Shown: positions 12,564 through 24,812, counted from the first letter of the stretch. The stretch: DNA of 64,000 nucleotides from Tetrapyrgos nigripes (GCA_013368315.1 JAACJM010000265.1:45592-109591); one strand, 5' to 3'. Notes: a model not told the origin generated them from the sequence alone. Made by a program: numbers and translations.

Positions 12564-13048
12564 TGTCATGAATCCCTCCATGCCTTCGCTTCTAGACCCT
12601 GTTCTTTGTTCTCCTTTCATCATTCTTCTCCCTTCCATCATTCTTCGCTTCTTTGGTTCTAGATCATGTTCCTTGTACCTATGGCTTCCATCTTCTTTGA
12701 TGCATCATTTCTCTGATTGACAGATCATATCTGTACCTGTTACACATATTGACATCACTTAGATACCTGATTATCATTCCTTGATTGTTTCCATCAGTAC
12801 CTGCTGATCTAATCTTGTTCTCCTTCGCACTTTTGTATATATACTCCAGGGCTTTGTAGATAGTTCCTCAGTCTGTCCACTTCTGTCCCTCTGATCCATA
12901 CTGCTCAGCTCTGTCCTCAGTACTATGTAGACTCTGGCCCAGTACTGGCTTACTCACTTATACCATCTATTTGCCTTGTTCCTTCGTCTTTGGCTCCTGT
13001 GTGGTGGCCTGAGAGGCATCCAGTCCCTATCTGAACCTGTTCTTGACA
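12564..13048 (+). repeat. Solo LTR (gypsy type)
   Basis: Begins TGTCATGAATCC and ends TTCTTGACA. Flanked by perfect 5-bp repeats AAGAC at 12559-12563 and 13049-13053. A TATA-like tgtatatatactcc lies near 12835. No internal retrotransposon sequence is adjacent, so it is a recombination product of a once complete element. It differs clearly from the LTRs at 3340 and 24283. Confidence 0.85.
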
Positions 13049-13873
13049 AAGACTAACTGAGCATTTCAGTCCTTTTTACCTTCGTTGGCTTCTTTTCAAC
13101 GTGTTGACTCCCCTACACCTTCATCTGTATGAAACCTTCCATTTCTTTTATTTTTATACTGATGACTATACATATTCTGCACACAATACATGTCGACCTC
13201 TTCAACGTATCAACTACAACACATCAAGACCTGCTCAGACACCTGCAGCTATTGCCCCTGCTGCAAATGCACTACCTATCCCTCAAGCAACTCAACTCAC
13301 TCCAGTTAATGGTAAGCTTATAAAAGATGCATCATGTAGCGTGCTTATCTGGATCATTGCATCATCTTCAGGCCCAGTTCACAATTGCCATTCTATTGCA
13401 CAGCATGCTCATCATCAACATGAAGCTCTTCAGTGAGAGCAAAACACATGTTCATTGGCACAATGTGCCTGTTGTGAATGCCAACGTGAGCAAAGACGAC
13501 TCCTGTCCATCCAGCCCTTGCCTTCCACAAGCTCAATACCTGTTCCTGATGTGCCCATCATGAACGCGAGCAATCCCCTGCTGTTGCATCAGGTAAGAAA
13601 TCCTCTGAGAAATTTTCTGATGGCAGTGTCTCACTCCTCTTCTCAGCATCTGGACAGACTCAACACCACACAGCAATAAATCATCCACAACAGCTTCCTA
13701 CCCTGTTGCTGACAGCCTTGAGTCAACAACGAGGTAATTATTCCAAGTAAGTTGATCATTGGTCCACTACTGATGATCACTGCCAACAGTGCATACCCCT
13801 TCACTGCTGAGAAGGTGCTCACCTTTACCTCAGAACTGTTCACCCAGGATCTGCTCTCCTTCACCTAACACCA

Positions 13874-16800
13874 GTGATGATGAGGATGATGAACATGGGT
13901 GGCCTGCAAGTAAGTAATACCCTATTTCATTTGAGAGCTGATCACTCAACATTCACAAATTTAGACACCAGTTTTAACCCCGACTACAGCATGCTCATAG
14001 ATACTACAGGTCTTTTCTGTGCTGCCCAGCATCCTTATGCTGAGCCTATTGAGCGTCATGACCTGGGACAGATGGAATATATGTGTTGCCATTGCAGTGC
14101 ACTTCATTGGCTTGCTGAGAAGACCTCCAAGTCCTCTCCCGTATCTCCTGAATTCAGCATGTGTTGCAAACATGGCGAGGTTTGTCTTCTGCTACTCCAG
14201 CTGGCTCTTCCATACCTTCATGATCACCAAGCCAAAGAGTTTTGGGACAAGGCTGCTCAATACAATGCTGCCCTTGCCTTCACCTCTGTTGGAGTTGATG
14301 TAGATGATAGTATCAGTGGTCATGGGTCTCCTGTATTCCGTATACATGGAGAATTAAAACATTGGTCTGGATCTCTGTTACCACATGATGGGAAAGCTCT
14401 GTCATATGCCCAGCTGTACATCCTCGATCCCTGAACTGCTCTTCAATATTGAATGCACCACAATGACAACCTCATGTATGAGACAATGGAGGGTTTGCAA
14501 ACTCTGTTGAGCAGATCTATCAGCATGCTTTTGAGGTACTATGAAACCACCCTGATGCTCCCAATCTCACTGTCAATCTCTGAGTCATGCCTGGCCAAGA
14601 CAGACAACACTATAATTTGCCAACAGCTGATGAAGTTGCTGCTATAGTACCAGGAGATGGAACACAGGAGGTTGATAAGCACGACATCATTCTTAGTCTA
14701 TGTTCAGGTGAAAATGGTAGTGGAGGTCTACAACGTGTCAATGATGGGCATGCTGCATATGTTCTGCTTTTTCCATGGGGAGAATTGGGATGGTATTGGA
14801 ATTTTCAATTACACCAGCCAGATGCTGAAGAACCAAAACGACTTTCTTCCACCTGCACCCTCAGGTTAATGAGTTTTCTACCATTCTCCATGGAGGCCAG
14901 CTTATGCAACGTTATGCCATGGATTTGTGGGCCAGTGCAGACCAGAATCGTCTCAACTACCTAAGGAAGAATCAAACAAAACTTCGGGCTTCACTATATC
15001 AAGGACTTGAGGATGCACTGGAGAGGGACACATATCTAAACAATATTGGGCAACAGGTCATTCTACCATCATCATATATTGGTGGGCCTTGGCATATGCA
15101 CCAGCACTATCAAGATGCAATGATGATTGCATGTTTTTTCAAGAAGGTGGACCTCTTTGTGACTATGACAGCAGACCCCGCTTGGCCTGAAATTGCTCAA
15201 GAGCAGCAGACTGCCCAGACTTAGTCAGTCAGGTATTCAAGATGAAGAGGAAGACATTGCTGGAGGATATATGGCAGATATTTGGGCCTATTGCTGGCTA
15301 TGTGTATATGATTGAATTCCAAAAGTGTGGCCTTCCTCATATGCATCTCCTCATCTTCCTTTGTCATGGTTACAAGCTGATCAGTCCTCAGGATATCGAC
15401 ACAGCAGTTTGGGCCCAGTGGCCTAATCCTGAAGAGGAGCCTCAGCTTTTCAATGTGGTGCAAAAGTGCATGGTACATGGGCCATGTGGTGCCTTGAACC
15501 CTCAGGCCCCATGCATGGAGAATGGCAAATGTACAAAAAACTTTCCTAAACCATTCCAATCCCATACCACCATGGATCATGATGGTTACCCCTTATACTA
15601 TCTTCCTGATGATGGACGGGAGTATGACATTGGAAACCACAAACTCGATAACCACTGGATAGTCCCTTACAACCCTTACCTTTCTGTGAAATATGGTTTT
15701 CATATCAATGTCAAGTGTGCTACCTCCTTCAAGACAGTCAAATACACAGTCAAATACATTAACAAAGGCCATGACTGTGGAACATTGGCAGTTGAACAGC
15801 TGGATGAAATCAAGCAATTTATTGAGGGACACCACTTTGCTGCATTGGAGGCCATTTGGCGTATCTTTCACTTTGATCTCCATGATCAGGAGCCCAATGT
15901 TGTTCGCCTTCCAATTTGGTCTGTTTTGATCCAACTGAGGATCCTGAAATTCTTTGCTGTCATGTTCATGAGGAAAAAAGTATACTCACAGCCTTTTTCA
16001 ACGCTAATGCAGATCCTGTCATTGGCCAAACTGCTCAACAGTATACTTGTCAGGAGTTTCCTCAACACTTTGTCTGGAAGGACAACAAGTACTGGAAGTT
16101 GTGGGAATGAGGTTTTGCATTGGGACGGATGTACTATGTGCCTCCAAATGCAGGCGAGCAGTTTTATCTTCAGACTCTTTTGATGGTGATGAAAGGCCCA
16201 AAATGTTGGGAGGATGTTCGGCGCTATCGAGGCCGTACCTACAATACTTTTCAAGGCTTTTGGAGGATGATGGGGAATGGCGACAAGCATTGGAAGAAGC
16301 TTCAGAGATGCAGACTGGGCATAGTCTTTGTCAGATGTTTGCTACTCTTCTACTCTTTTGCAATCCTCAATGTCCTGGGCTGCTTTGGAATGATTTCTGT
16401 GACCACATATGTTTATGAGTAATGGGATGGGCAAACCCAACTGCAGAGGATGCTTATGATTACAGGCTTTATCTCTTTGATTGTATTCTGCAGGAATCAG
16501 GCCATTTTCTTGAAGAATTTATGGACATGCCTTTGCCCTGGCAGAACTGGGCATCTCAGACTGACAATCTTTTTATTGCAGAACAATTGGATTATGACTG
16601 AGAGGTGGGACAGGAGAGAGTGGAGCAGAATTTGCAACTAATGGAGGGAAATCCTGAACAGAAGTTGGTGTTTGGCCAGGTGATGGGATCAGTGGAAAGT
16701 TGTGATGGTCAGCTGTTCTTTCTCAATGGACTGGGCAGGACTGGCAAGACATTTGTCTACAAAACCATCTGCCATGCAGTTTGTGCCCACAGTTGGATTA

Positions 16801-18072
16801 CAGGTCAGCATTTACTTGAGCATTTTGTCTGTAGATAGCTCAACTGATCATTCTTCATTTTTCTACAGGAATTGTGGTCGCACTGCTCATTCCATGTTCA
16901 AGATTCCCATTGAAAACCTTACAGAAGAATCTCTCTGCAATATCAACAAGGATAGTCCATGAGCAGAGCTCCTTTGGCAGACATGCATCATTATTTGGGA
17001 CAAAAGTCCAATGCAAATTGTTTGGCTTTTCAGGCCTTGGATCACAGTTGCTGTGATATATGGGATGACGATAGACCCTTTGGGGGTATACAATGGTTTT
17101 TGGTGGTGACTTCCAACAAATTCTACCTGTTGTTGTTAAAGGCTCTCAGGAAGATATTGTTTCTGCCTGTCTGAAGTGTTCCTATCTTTGGCCTCTGATC
17201 ACACCACTTAACCTGACTCAGAACATGCACCTAAACAGAGTGGTTCTGTAGATGAAGCTGACTTTGCTTCCTGGCTGTTGGATATCAGTCATGGCTGGAA
17301 TCTCTGTTCCAACAACAACAATGTGTCATTGTGCAGCAGCATGTGAGTAGACTCTGAGGAGTCACTCATTGATACTATTTATCCACACCTTTCAACACTA
17401 CCTATGGCTCCCCCTCCTGAGTACTTCCTTGAACGTGCCATTCTTGCCCCTCAAAATTCAGATGTGGACAGCATCAATCACGAACTTTTGGATTGCCTTC
17501 CAGAAGAAGAACAAGTTTACATGAGTGCTGATTCCATCATAAGGGAACAAGGTGCTGATGGAGAAGATCCCATACTGCCTGAGATGCTTCGTTCACTTGA
17601 CACATCTGGACTTCCACCAGGCGAGCTTCATTTAAAGCCTGGCTGTCCACTTATCCTTCTTTGCAATCTGGCACCAGCATGAGGTCTCTGTAATGGTACT
17701 CAGATGGTGTTAGTTTGCTCTTTGGAACAGGTCTTGGAGGTTAAAATTATTGGTGGAGATCATCATGGAGAACTTACACTCATTCCTCACATCACACTGA
17801 TTCCCTCAGAAAAAAATGCAGAGTTCTCCTTTGTTCTGAAATAGTGCCAGTTCCCTGTTTGTTTGCCATTTGCTATGACCATCAACAAGTCACAAGGCCA
17901 ATCTCTCAAGTATGTTGGTTTGGATCTTTGGGTGCTGGTCTTTACACATGGACAATTGTATGTTGGATTTTCTCAAGCTACCTCTGGTCAGAGAGTGAAA
18001 GTCCTCCTTCCCAATGACGAGCCTCTATCTCGAACTCCTAATATTGTATTCCCAGAAGTTCTGGTAAATTGA
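13874..18072 (+). pseudogene. Helitron RepHel (HUH replication initiator plus Pif1-like helicase), broken
   Basis: In order: a cysteine-rich N-terminal region 13874-14434 (HDLGQMEYMCCHCSALHW, then FSMCCKHGEVCL); the Helitron-like N domain 14904-15224 (NRLNYLRKNQTKLR, LPSSYIGGPWHMHQHYQDA, DLFVTMTADPAWPEI); the Rep HUH motif PHMHLLIF near 15335-15360; the paired-tyrosine motif KYTVKYINKGHD near 15740-15776; helicase motif I near 16722-16755 (NGLGRTGKTF, with R in place of the usual G); an IIIWDKSP Walker-B-like site near 16990 where D-E has become D-K; and motif VI 17863-18010 ([30 protein letters not shown]). Several frame changes and stops break the reading frame; some gaps are introns (e.g. 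16803-16867). Not functional. Confidence 0.87.
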
Positions 18073-18405
18073 TAGATGTATTTTTAGTATGCAGACTAAA
18101 CCAATATTGTGGAGGGTGAAATTTCGACAACGTTCTTTGCATTTTGACAATGTTCTTGCCTGTGACACGATCACATGGGTAATAATAAGTTAGTAAGTCT
18201 CAGTGCATTGCCATAGATGCTGAGTGAGATTTCAACTGTTCTCTAGCATCTTCTTTCCAGTTTGTTTTGGCATCATACAAGCCCTGTTCTGCAGTATAAA
18301 TACCATGCAATTTTTGAATGCCAATCCCAACTCAAAGTTCCAATATCCTGCATCCTGATTATTGTGCTCTGCTCTCTTCTTACTCTCTTTTCTCTCACTC
18401 TCATC

Positions 18406-19414
18406 ATGTCCAATGCTAACAATAATGGTTGTGCCACTCTGTCTGACCTTGCTGTGCTTGAGAACTCTCACCCAGAGGAGCCCAGAGGGAAAACCGTTCT
18501 CTTTGATGCTCACTTTTATTTCTATGACAGTCCAGATACAGAATCCACTGGGCTCTCCTTGCTTCATTATTTCAACAATGATGGCCACAAGTTTGAGTTT
18601 TTCATGTCCACATTTCAAACATAATTGTACTCATTCTTCTTTCCAGGCAGTGGAGATGGAGGAGATGGTCAAGTCAGAGCTATTGACTGAAGGATTGACA
18701 AAGGAGGACTATGTCATGGTGGGTGACATTCTGGATGTGAGTCCAGCTACTCAGCCTAAGGCTTTCAATTTGCTGCCTTGAATCTCGATATTGATTACAA
18801 TATTCAACAGCTTATTCCTGCTGGTGATGTCAATCCATATTATCATGCATTGATTACAGTCACAGGAGTGGTCACCAGTGTGGACTCAGACACACAAATT
18901 GAGCTCTGCCCTCAAGTATACACCCAACTGCTCAAGAATTCCACTGCCCCTAAACCCTCTATGCTGATTCATACCTTCTGTCCAAACACAGCTTGATGGG
19001 CCAACAAACTGAAAGTCAGTCCTGGTACTTATGTCTCTGTGTTGGGCTTTCTTCATCCTGTCCTCCATAATCCTGATGGAATGGCCAGGTGTTTTGTAAT
19101 TGAGTTGGAAAAAGTTACTTTCTTGGGAAGGCCCTATGTTCCTGTGGTGTCTACTCCCTCTCCTAAAACTCCTGCTGGTAAGTGTTATCTACTCTACTGA
19201 GGGAATTGCAATGTATAAGTACTCTCATTCAGGTAATTCTACCCCTGCTGGCAAGCATTTGCAATTCAGCTATGCAGATGGCACTCCATCTAAGCAGCAG
19301 AGAACTGATTCCTCTCCCTCCAAATTGGCCCATTCTAGCTCACACTTGGGTTCTAGCTCAGGCTCAAACTTGAGTTCTCTAGGTCCCTCGAACTCACAAT
19401 TGCTTTCTCCTTAG
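18406..19414 (+). pseudogene. Helitron-associated OB-fold-like (ssDNA-binding type) protein, broken
   Basis: Starts MSNANNNGCATLSDLAVLEN at 18406. After an intron-like gap come a KSELLTEGLTKEDYVMVGDI segment, a frame change near 18778, and then a beta-rich part (YYHALITVTGVVTSVD; SPGTYVSVLGFLHPVL; CFVIELEKVTFLG) followed by a Ser/Pro-rich tail. The beta-strand pattern with a G[TK]YVSV.GFL core and a closing FVIE.E.V.FLG strand is what a single OB fold would give; basidiomycete Helitrons often carry such a companion gene. A TGA at about 18994 sits where W/R-W would be expected. The OB-fold assignment is by pattern and should be tested by structure-based search. Confidence 0.5.
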
Positions 19415-19506
19415 AATACATCATAGTAGCTGTATTTTCTTTGATCTTATTTGTTTGCATGATTGGTACTTCACTCATTGGGTCTTATGGTGAACTCAGA
19501 AAATTT

Positions 19507-19533
19507 CCATAGCATTGCATGGGTCACAGCTAG
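19507..19533 (+). other. Helitron 3' terminus: hairpin and CTAG
   Basis: CCATaGCATTGCATGG (19507-19522) forms an imperfect stem with one bulged A; 7 bases later the sequence ends CTAG, followed by T. This matches the Helitron rule of a short hairpin about 10 bases before CTRR, with insertion next to T. Confidence 0.7.
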
Positions 19534-19779
19534 TTTAAATGATCAGAGGAGAGAATAAAAACTGGGGGTAGAGGCCAAGCTATGCTGGCAAGGCGATTAC
19601 TATTTTACATTCAAGGATATTTTGTGTCATTTGCACTGTGGGATATATTGAGTAGTTATTGTAAAAGTGTATTGGTTATTATAAGTGGTCACTCATTAAC
19701 TTACTCTACACAACGAACCAAGTCAAATAGCAAATTGTCACTTATTTATGAAAAAACTCCCTCATGCATGCACAAACTG

Positions 19780-21260
19780 ATAGCTCCACATCCAGTCCAC
19801 CTATCATGGCCAGAATTGATCAAGTAAACTTCTCTGCACTCACATATCAGCCTTCTCACCCACCCAAAAGCTCATATCTGTAGATCTAGAGCACCTATCA
19901 TTATGGGGTTTCATTCCCTCTTGTTCCAAAGTTAAATGAGACCAGAATTGGCCCATAACAAGGATATATTGATGGTAAACTTCACCCTCACCCACCCAAA
20001 CAACTGATATCTTCACATCCAGAGTACCTATCATTCTATGGTTTCTTTCCCCATTATTCCAAAGTGAAATGAGGCCAAAGTTGCTCCAGAACAAAAATAT
20101 ATTGAAGATAAACTTCCCTGCACTCACATAGTACACATATCCTCTCCTCACCCACCCAAACTTATATATCCAGATCCAGAGTGGTTTTCTGTATGGGGTT
20201 TTTTTCCCTCTTTTTTTTGGAGTTAAATGAGGCCAGAATTGGCCCAGACCAAAAATATATTGATGGTGAACTTCCTTGCACTGACATACCCTTCCCCCCA
20301 CCCACCCACAAAATCATATCTCCACATCCCATCCAGTCCACCTATCATTGTGGGGCTTTCTTCCTTCTAATTCTGGAGCTAAACAAGACTAGAATTGCCC
20401 CAGAACAAAAATGTATTGATGGCAAATTTCCTAGCACTCACATATCCTCCCCCTCACCCACCCAAAAATTCATATCTGTAGTTCCAGAGTGCCTCTCAGT
20501 ATGGGGTCTCTTTCCCTCTTGTTCTGGAGTTAAATGAGGCCAGCATTGCCCCACATAAAAATATATTGATGGTAAACTTCCCTGCACTCACATATCCTTC
20601 CCCTCACCCACCCAAAAACTCATATCTGTGGATCCAGAGTACCTCTCAGAATGGGGTTTCTTTCCCTCTTGTTCTAGAGTTAAATGAGGCCAGAATTTTC
20701 CGAGAACAAAAATATATCAATGGTAAAATTTCCTGCTCTCACATACCCTCCCCTCACCTGCCCAAAAACTCATATCTCCACATCCAGAGCACCTATAATT
20801 CTAAGGTTGTTTTCCCCCTTATTCAGAGGTTAAATGAAGCCAGAATTGCCCCAGAAAAAAAATATGTTGAAGGTAAACTTCCCTGTACTCACATACTCTC
20901 TCCTTCCCCAACCCACAACTCGTATCTCCAGATCCAGAGCAGTTTTCAGCATGAGGTTTCTTTCCCACTTGTTCTAGAGTTAAGTGAGGTCAGAACTAGA
21001 CCAGAACAAAAATATATTGATCATAAACTACCCTGCACTCACATACCCTCACCCACCCACAAACACGTCCACATATCATTGTAGGCTTTCTTTACTTCTC
21101 AATCTGGAGTTAAAGGAGGCCATAATTGGCCCAGAACAAAAATATATCAATGATAAACTTCCCATTACTAACAGTGAATTATACCTGAATGGCTTCTCAA
21201 AGATAAAATCCCCTGCGCTCACGTATATTCCCCTGCCCCATAAACCCACATCTCTATAAT
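19780..21260. repeat. Tandem array, about ten units of about 150 bp
   Basis: Units share, in order, tcatatct(g/c)ya.atccagag, a ..tggggtttctttccctcttgttc block, gagttaaatgaggccagaattg, cccagaacaaaaatatattgatggtaaacttccctgcactcacat, and ccctcacccacccaaa. Unit starts are near 19869, 20008, 20163, 20314, 20470, 20620, 20770, 20920 and 21066, with deleted copies at both ends. The period near 150 is a multiple of three, so long open frames arise (e.g. 20566-21084). I treat these as by-products, not genes. Confidence 0.88.
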
Positions 21261-21350
21261 CCTTGACGATGTTGAACAAATGCATGTGGTCATGAATATA
21301 TATTTATTGTACAACTAGATACATAATATTATGTACCAAAGTTGATAAAG

Positions 21351-21610
21351 GCCCAGTGGTGCAATGGTTTTGCATTGTTCCAAACTCCGCATCAGTTGTT
21401 TCTCGCTTGCATGAGTTCAATCCTTGCCCTTACACACTTTTTGGACATACACAACCACTTACCGTAAGCAAATAAATCACCTGACTTTTAGCTCACTCTA
21501 GAAATAAATTCTCATGGATCAGAGATCCACATCTGAAAATTTGGGTGGGTTGGCATCGAAAAATAACAATTCCTATAAATAGTAATTGTAATGTCTAGTA
21601 GACTCCATTT
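21351..21610 (+). repeat. Candidate tRNA-derived SINE
   Basis: A pol III box A match (tggtgcaatgg, 21357-21367, fits TRGYNNARNNG) and a box B match (gagttcaatcc, 21413-21423, fits GTTCRANYC) lie 45 bases apart, the spacing of a tRNA gene. The 5' part gcccagtggtgcaatgg is tRNA-like, but the acceptor stem does not close, so it is not a working tRNA. Unrelated sequence follows, as in SINE bodies; the 3' end is uncertain. Confidence 0.45.
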
Positions 21611-23546
21611 CAGCTAGAGTAGCATTGTACACATCAAAGATCTTGTGAAAAAACCATACCCAAAAACCACACAAAACTGGATGTCCACTGCAGGCTGCAA
21701 AGTACTGTATACAACATCTTCCATTTTTCAGGTCCTTCCATTTAGAGAATGCTCAAAGCTTTCTGAATATGTTATCTTGATGAAAGCAAGGAGGGACAGT
21801 GTTGGTGGAGTGAAAGACGTCCTAGATCAAACACTGAGATTCTGCTGTGGAATCACCATTGCCATTGACAACCACCATCTTCTCTTGTTTCCATCCTTGC
21901 TATTTCTTCCTTGGAACGTCATACACCCTTTTTAATTCATCTCCTAAGGTGACGAATAGTCTCTAAGTAGTAGCACCTTAGGACAAAGGCCCATTGTCCA
22001 GGAAAATCTTCATTTGGTAACTGCATCAGATAAAAATGGCTGCGTTCAAAAGCTGTTGTCCAGGAGGTGGGATTCCCACCCACACAACTTCCCACAGTCC
22101 TCCAACACTGACTTTATTACCAATTTCATACCCCAGCCCCAGCCCACCCATAAATCCACTTCCTGTAAACCAATCTGCTCTGGTACACTGCCAATGCAGA
22201 GCCAGGGGATAGCAGGTGGTGCTCCTGTCCCATGCCAAGTGCTCACAGTCCTCCAACACTGACTTTATATCACAAAAATGCCTGAAAACTTTAGGCAATA
22301 GTGAGATATTACCTGTGCATATAATGTACTGGGCCAAAATTATGTGTCATTAGGGAAGATTGTAGGCAGATGCAAGAGTTATTACAAGCCCTGACAATAA
22401 CAGGGGGTGTGCTGGTAAGCTCTCAAAATGTCCCATTATATTCTTGGAGGATTAGAATCATTTTGGTCCTTATAACTCCTTATATCATACCAGGTTTCTG
22501 TCAGGCTCTTATGAAGGGTTGCAAGAAGGCAAATGAATTTCAAAACATACTAAGGTGGTAAAATCAGTCCCAATTATCAAATTCAGCTTCCTGTTCATAC
22601 CATCCTAAGTCTTCTGCAACATCAGCCTCCATATCTTCATCTGAGAGACCTTCCCAGCATTAGAAAGCTGTCAAAAAACACATAAGGATGCCCTTGTGCA
22701 TAACTGACACAGCCACATTTACGTAGTACTATTGTGTCTGGCTTTTTTAATAGAAAAAACTATGCAGAAAATTGATGAGTGGATGGATTTCCATGATTCA
22801 GGGAGCTGGGGCAGCACTCGCAGCAGGAGGGAGCATGGGTGGCAGGGCACTGCCACAGACACTGGGTGGTGTCACAGCCAGAATATAGATAGGTACATCT
22901 TTTCTGTGCACCTTTACTTTATGAATGTTTAATCATAACTTTGTAAAAATATAGCTTCCTCTTATCTGTTCACATATAGGAGACAGTGACCAAATCCTCA
23001 TCCCAGTCACATATGCATATCCTTCTTGTCTCAAAGAAAGGATCGGCTCTTGCTGCTTGTGGCCATACCCCTCCATCATTAGTCAATTACACTACAAACA
23101 GAATAACTCCAGTCCTGGCCAAACAAGTGTTACATACCCTGGGAAATGCCACATATCCCTACCCCAATGCTGGTACCAAGACAATGGTGAGTCTACTTAG
23201 TGGGAACAGGATATCATAGTTATCACTGAACAAGGGGAAATCTGAAAATGACAATTGAGGGTGTGATGTAAGAGAAGGAATTCAGGAAAGACTCAGTCTG
23301 ATTTCCAAGTGTCTCATATTATTCTGTTCAATGAAGGAAAACTTCATAATCTGTACATATGATGTAGAAGCCCATGATGTTGAGTTGGAGGTCAATGGCA
23401 GCAATAATGGATGGGTAGTATCAAAGAGAGCAATTTTATCCACTACTGAACACCATGATGGATTGTGGTACTGTAGGAATGGTACTAAACCAGGTGCTGA
23501 ATGGTATTTGATCATTTATATCCTTCCTCTAGTGAAATGACATGTC
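21611..23546. other. Unassigned region
   Basis: Contains a 26-base direct repeat (cacagtcctccaacactgac.. at about 22091 and about 22245) and scattered short open frames (e.g. 22986-23219, 23331-23540) without any recognised domain. No RNA gene was seen. Confidence 0.4.
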
Positions 23547-23696
23547 ACATACTGTACTGGCATGAATGAAAGTTCAGTCTTTCTGAAAATTTGGCCCAAA
23601 ATAAATCTGAAAAAAATTAGAAGACATTAAATCTGGCCTTAGATTTTTCAAGCTGTGATGCGTGACTGAACTTCCTTTCATGCTGGTACAGTATGT
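23547..23696. repeat. 150-bp foldback/MITE-like element
   Basis: The left arm from 23547 (ACATACTGTACTGGCATGAA..) and the reverse complement of the right arm ending at 23696 (ACATACTGTACCAGCATGAA..) match over about 33 bases with few mismatches. The AT-rich middle is non-coding. No convincing target duplication was seen. Confidence 0.65.
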
Positions 23697-24277
23697 CTGA
23701 TGCAGTGTTGACAGTGGACATCACGCTGAAAAGGACAAATTGGTCATACTGAGGTGACTTGGGTGATACGCTGTACAAATTCGCGGTAAATAACCCAAAA
23801 CTAGCGCTAATACATGTTTAAGTTACACTTAAATGGATAATAAGGACTAGAGTGAGTCCCGAACTGCTAGTCAAAGTACTAGGAATTAGGTGTATAACCT
23901 AAGGGATGTTAATGGTCAATACTTACAGATAAGAAATAAGACTTGTTCAAAGTATTATAACAGATACATACTAGGGGATACAGCTATAGTAGCAGACCCA
24001 CCTAATTACAAAGTCTACAAAGACTTAACAAACCTGCTATAGCGGCCTAATACCGCTAGTACAACTTAAGGGATAGAGAAGGAGGAGAAACGCCCCTATT
24101 CACGGGTATGCATTGACATTACAAACCCAGATCGAAGGCTTAGACCACTAGATCCGAAAGGACACGTCACCATCGGAGAATTCGGATATACAGGATTCTA
24201 ACCCGGATATATACAAACTTGCAGTGCACATCTACAGATGATTAGAATAGCAAACTGGCCCAATATTTATATCAATA
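23697..24277. other. Unclassified sequence split by the gypsy insertion
   Basis: Together with 32074-32679 this is one older stretch interrupted at the GAAAG target. A short open segment (about 24107-24200, DITNPDRRLRPLDPKGHVTI) looks protein-like but is not recognised. The 32074-32679 half is full of stops in all frames. Possibly the remains of an older retroelement that ends at the LTR-like sequence at 32680. Confidence 0.3.
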
Positions 24278-24282
24278 GAAAG

Positions 24283-24800
24283 TGTCACGAATCGCTCCCC
24301 GCCTATTCATTTCTTTTCTATCCTTTTCCCTTTACTATCTACTTCCCACTCTAACTCCATAAACATTAATCATTTCTCATCATCGTCTATAGTTACCATC
24401 TCTCTAGATCTATGACTCACATTCTTATCTCCTCCGATTCCTATCTCCATGGACATTCTCACTGTCAATCACTCCGCATGATCCAGTACTTTCATCTATC
24501 CATATTTGACTTATTATTCTCTCACCCTTGACATTTCCACACGAAACCGTCTATTATTACTTACTCTTTCCCATCTGTTCATATTTTACTTATATACCTG
24601 TGATCCTTGTAACCTATGCCTTAGTTCGTTCACTTCGTCTCCGCTCCGTACTTTCACTACGCAGTGTAGAGCCTAGTCAGCTTACTTTCTCTCTATCTCT
24701 ATTTCTCTCTTTACCTCTCTTGATCAAATCTATCGTCTTGTAACTGGTTTCCCGCATTGTGTGACTTGGGTGGTTATTGAGTGTAACGACAACCTTGACA
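24283..24800 (+). repeat. 5' LTR
   Basis: TGTCACGA..TTGACA, 518 bp. Carries a TATA element (ttatatac, 24590-24597). The inferred RNA start, AGTTCGTTCA at 24623, lies about 30 bases downstream. Confidence 0.95.
24590..24632 (+). promoter_or_regulatory. LTR promoter and RNA 5' end (primer segment)
   Basis: TATA at 24590-24597. The segment AGTTCGTTCA at 24623-24632 is complementary to the primer-binding site just after the LTR, as expected if it is the first bases of the RNA that fold back to prime reverse transcription (Tf1/sushi-type self-priming). Confidence 0.6.
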
Positions 24801-24802
24801 CT

Positions 24803-24812
24803 TGAACGAACT
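24803..24812 (+). other. Primer-binding site (self-priming type)
   Basis: TGAACGAACT starts two bases after the LTR end. It is the exact reverse complement of 24623-24632 in the LTR and does not begin with TGG as tRNA-primed sites usually do. Confidence 0.6.

Larger units (their letters stand above)
13871..19533 (+). mobile_element. Decayed Helitron with RepHel and a second gene
   Basis: Coding remains of a RepHel protein (13874-18072) are followed on the same strand by a smaller OB-fold-like gene (18406-19414), then an imperfect hairpin and the terminal CTAG at 19530-19533 followed by T, the usual 3' end of Helitrons. The 5' end (expected TC after an A) was not found; 13871 is only where recognisable coding begins, and the element may start further left, possibly including the solo LTR. 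Confidence 0.78.

Noticed and set aside
20566..21084. 172-residue open frame with 50-residue repeats
   Set aside because: It lies wholly in the tandem array; openness follows from the unit length being a multiple of three, and similar frames appear on the other strand.
21351..21424. Functional tRNA gene
   Set aside because: Box A and B are present, but the acceptor and anticodon stems do not close, so a SINE head is more likely.
24528..24743. 71-residue hydrophobic ORF, found twice (again at 31796-32011)
   Set aside because: It is inside the two LTRs; identical because the LTRs are identical.
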